Both the position numbers and the translations under genes were made by a program. A model generated the notes under the pieces. That model saw nothing but the letters and a program-made list of their open reading frames with translations. It was not told where the DNA came from and searched no databases. From NCBI GenBank assembly GCA_016297945.1, contig JAEDFR010000004.1:1-63951 (forward strand): a stretch of 63,951 nucleotides of DNA, given 5' to 3'. The stretch is from Lachnospiraceae bacterium (lineage in GTDB: Bacteria > Bacillota > Clostridia > Lachnospirales > Lachnospiraceae). Position 1 is the stretch's first letter, and every line of letters begins with the position of its first letter. This document shows, in pieces, positions 62,874 through 63,951 of the stretch.

Positions 62874-63767
62874 TTATAAAACCAAACGATCAACAACTTC
62901 AATCAAATTTCCAATTTCAGGCTTGGTAAGTTGTGCATTTGCACCAAGTGCTTCTCCCTTAATTCTCATTTCCTCATTTATCAGAGATGAGAAAATGATA
63001 ACAGGAATATCCTTTGTTTTCGCATTGTCTTTAATCAATTTGGTCAACCTATGACCATCCATCTGCGGCATCTCGATATCTGTAATAACACATTGAACAT
63101 GTTCCTTTAGACTATCCTGTGCAATACAATCCGTAATAATATTCCATGCATCTGCTCCGTTTTCAACATGCATCAGATTTTGATAACCGGCCTTATGTAA
63201 GCAGTCAACAATCAGCTTGTTTAACAAAGGAGAATCTTCAGCAACCAAAACCGGAACATTATTTCTCTGTCTTACACCCAGATTATCAATATCTGAGACC
63301 TTCAAACCGGTTTCCGGACTGATATCGCATACTATTTTTTCAAAATCAAGAATGATAATCAGCTTTTCATTGATCTTGATAATACCTGTTGCAACGCCAT
63401 CCTCTGCTGTGGAAACCGTAGCACCGGGTTTGATAATCTCTGTCCAGGAAACACGATGAATACCAATAACCTGATCTACATGAAATGCAATATCAAGCTT
63501 ATTGAAATTCGTAATAATAAACAGGCCATCGGAACCGGATGCTCCCTTTTGCAGGCAATTCTTCAAATCGATTGCAGTAATCATGGTATCACGCGGCATA
63601 AAAATACCTTCAATACTCGGATGCGCATTGGGAACCGGTGTAACCGGTGTGTAATTAATAATCTCTCTGATTTTTGCTACATTAATTCCATACGAATTGC
63701 CATCTAATGTAAATTCCAGAATCTCCAATTCGTTGGTGCCGTTTTCTAATAGTATATTTGTATCCAT
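62874..63767 (-). CDS. cheV: Chemotaxis protein CheV (CheW-receiver fusion)
   Basis: Predicted 297 aa. An N-terminal CheW domain (about 10-150; NVAKIREIINYTPVTPVPNAHPSIEGIFMPRD) couples receptors to CheA; a C-terminal receiver (about 170-295) has VLVAEDS, phosphoacceptor Asp in CVITDIEMPQMDGHRL and Lys in AQLTKPE. It helps receptor adaptation. GAGGTG is 4-5 nt before the ATG at 63767. It is alone, not in a che operon. Confidence 0.95.
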   Translation of the reverse strand: MDTNILLENGTNELEILEFTLDGNSYGINVAKIREIINYTPVTPVPNAHPSIEGIFMPRDTMITAIDLKNCLQKGASGSDGLFIITNFNKLDIAFHVDQVIGIHRVSWTEIIKPGATVSTAEDGVATGIIKINEKLIIILDFEKIVCDISPETGLKVSDIDNLGVRQRNNVPVLVAEDSPLLNKLIVDCLHKAGYQNLMHVENGADAWNIITDCIAQDSLKEHVQCVITDIEMPQMDGHRLTKLIKDNAKTKDIPVIIFSSLINEEMRIKGEALGANAQLTKPEIGNLIEVVDRLVL

Positions 63768-63848
63768 TTGTTCACCTCTTATTACAAACCCTAAAGATTT
63801 GTATACCCCTTAACCTATATAAAGAAATTGTAACATAATTTGCATATA

Positions 63849-63874
63849 AAAAAAAGTCCCATATGGAACTTTTT
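63849..63874. terminator. Bidirectional terminator-like hairpin at the right edge
   Basis: AAAAAGTCCC pairs with GGAACTTTTT (one mismatch) around a 4-nt loop, with A/T runs on both sides. It separates cheV from whatever lies to the right. I see nothing else in 63875-63951. Confidence 0.6.
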
Positions 63875-63951
63875 AAAACGAATTCATAAAAGGATATACC
63901 TTCAAAACCGAACAAACACGTCTGATCTCTGATCTTCTTTTCGACTTTTAT

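Overview
The window looks like chromosomal DNA of an anaerobic, low-GC Firmicute of the class Clostridia, most probably family Lachnospiraceae. The evidence is the A+T-rich codon use, strong GGAGG-type ribosome binding sites, near-consensus TTGACA/TATAAT promoters, a T-box ahead of pheST, a Rex gene divergent from an ABC-F gene, SleB and SpoIID homologues (sporulation and cell-wall proteins), CheV and CheY, and a small Gly/Cys-rich protein of a type I associate with Lachnospiraceae. The genus cannot be fixed from sequence alone. Almost every gene is on the minus strand; plus-strand genes are isolated.

Layout. Positions 1-7740 hold one long minus-strand gene series that starts at a promoter carrying a Rex-like operator: rex, a coiled-coil protein, nnr, alr, a MazF-type toxin without an adjacent antitoxin, a CBS-domain protein, yebC, an unknown protein, a polyprenyl-phosphate glycosyltransferase and a 55-residue ORF. 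An ABC-F ATPase diverges from it. Positions 10063-14943 hold a GntR regulator with a palindromic operator over its -10 box, icd, and an MBOAT/SGNH polysaccharide-acylation pair. Positions 14954-24316 hold a surface-protein locus: a class B-like sortase, two very large BspA-type leucine-rich-repeat proteins ending in TPxTGD sorting signals, and a subtilisin-like protease without a signal peptide. Positions 24430-25605 hold a Cys-rich miniprotein, a run of three hairpins and two unknown genes.

Positions 25735-36702 hold housekeeping genes (leuS, tyrA, queA, pheT, pheS with its T-box) around a decayed patch with a frameshifted NYN-like remnant and an amber-interrupted Rpn/PD-(D/E)XK transposase-like gene. 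Positions 36776-47144 hold yihY, a SpoIID-domain protein, a probable 6S RNA, an Mbeg1-like lipase, thrC, a SleB-type hydrolase, an apparently leaderless AP2/HNH-like gene, a divergent GH25 protein and apbE. Positions 47217-54328 hold yycJ, a giant FtsA-like protein, coaE, polA and a zinc-finger anti-sigma-like membrane protein. Positions 54501-63874 hold tRNA-Leu(CAA) with tandem terminators, an AEC transporter, CheY, a diaminopimelate decarboxylase, ung, hisF, hisH, a large acidic/basic membrane protein, a sirtuin-like protein without the catalytic His, and cheV.

The items that look least explained are: a dispersed palindromic repeat (three copies, at gene 3' ends) whose core stem shows compensatory changes between copies; the three-hairpin block after the Cys-rich gene; the AP2 gene with a perfect 13-bp inverted repeat placed just before its promoter; a dnaX-like slippery heptamer in the NYN remnant; and the sortase/LRR locus. 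All assignments were made by reading motifs and neighbourhood by eye; no database search was run.
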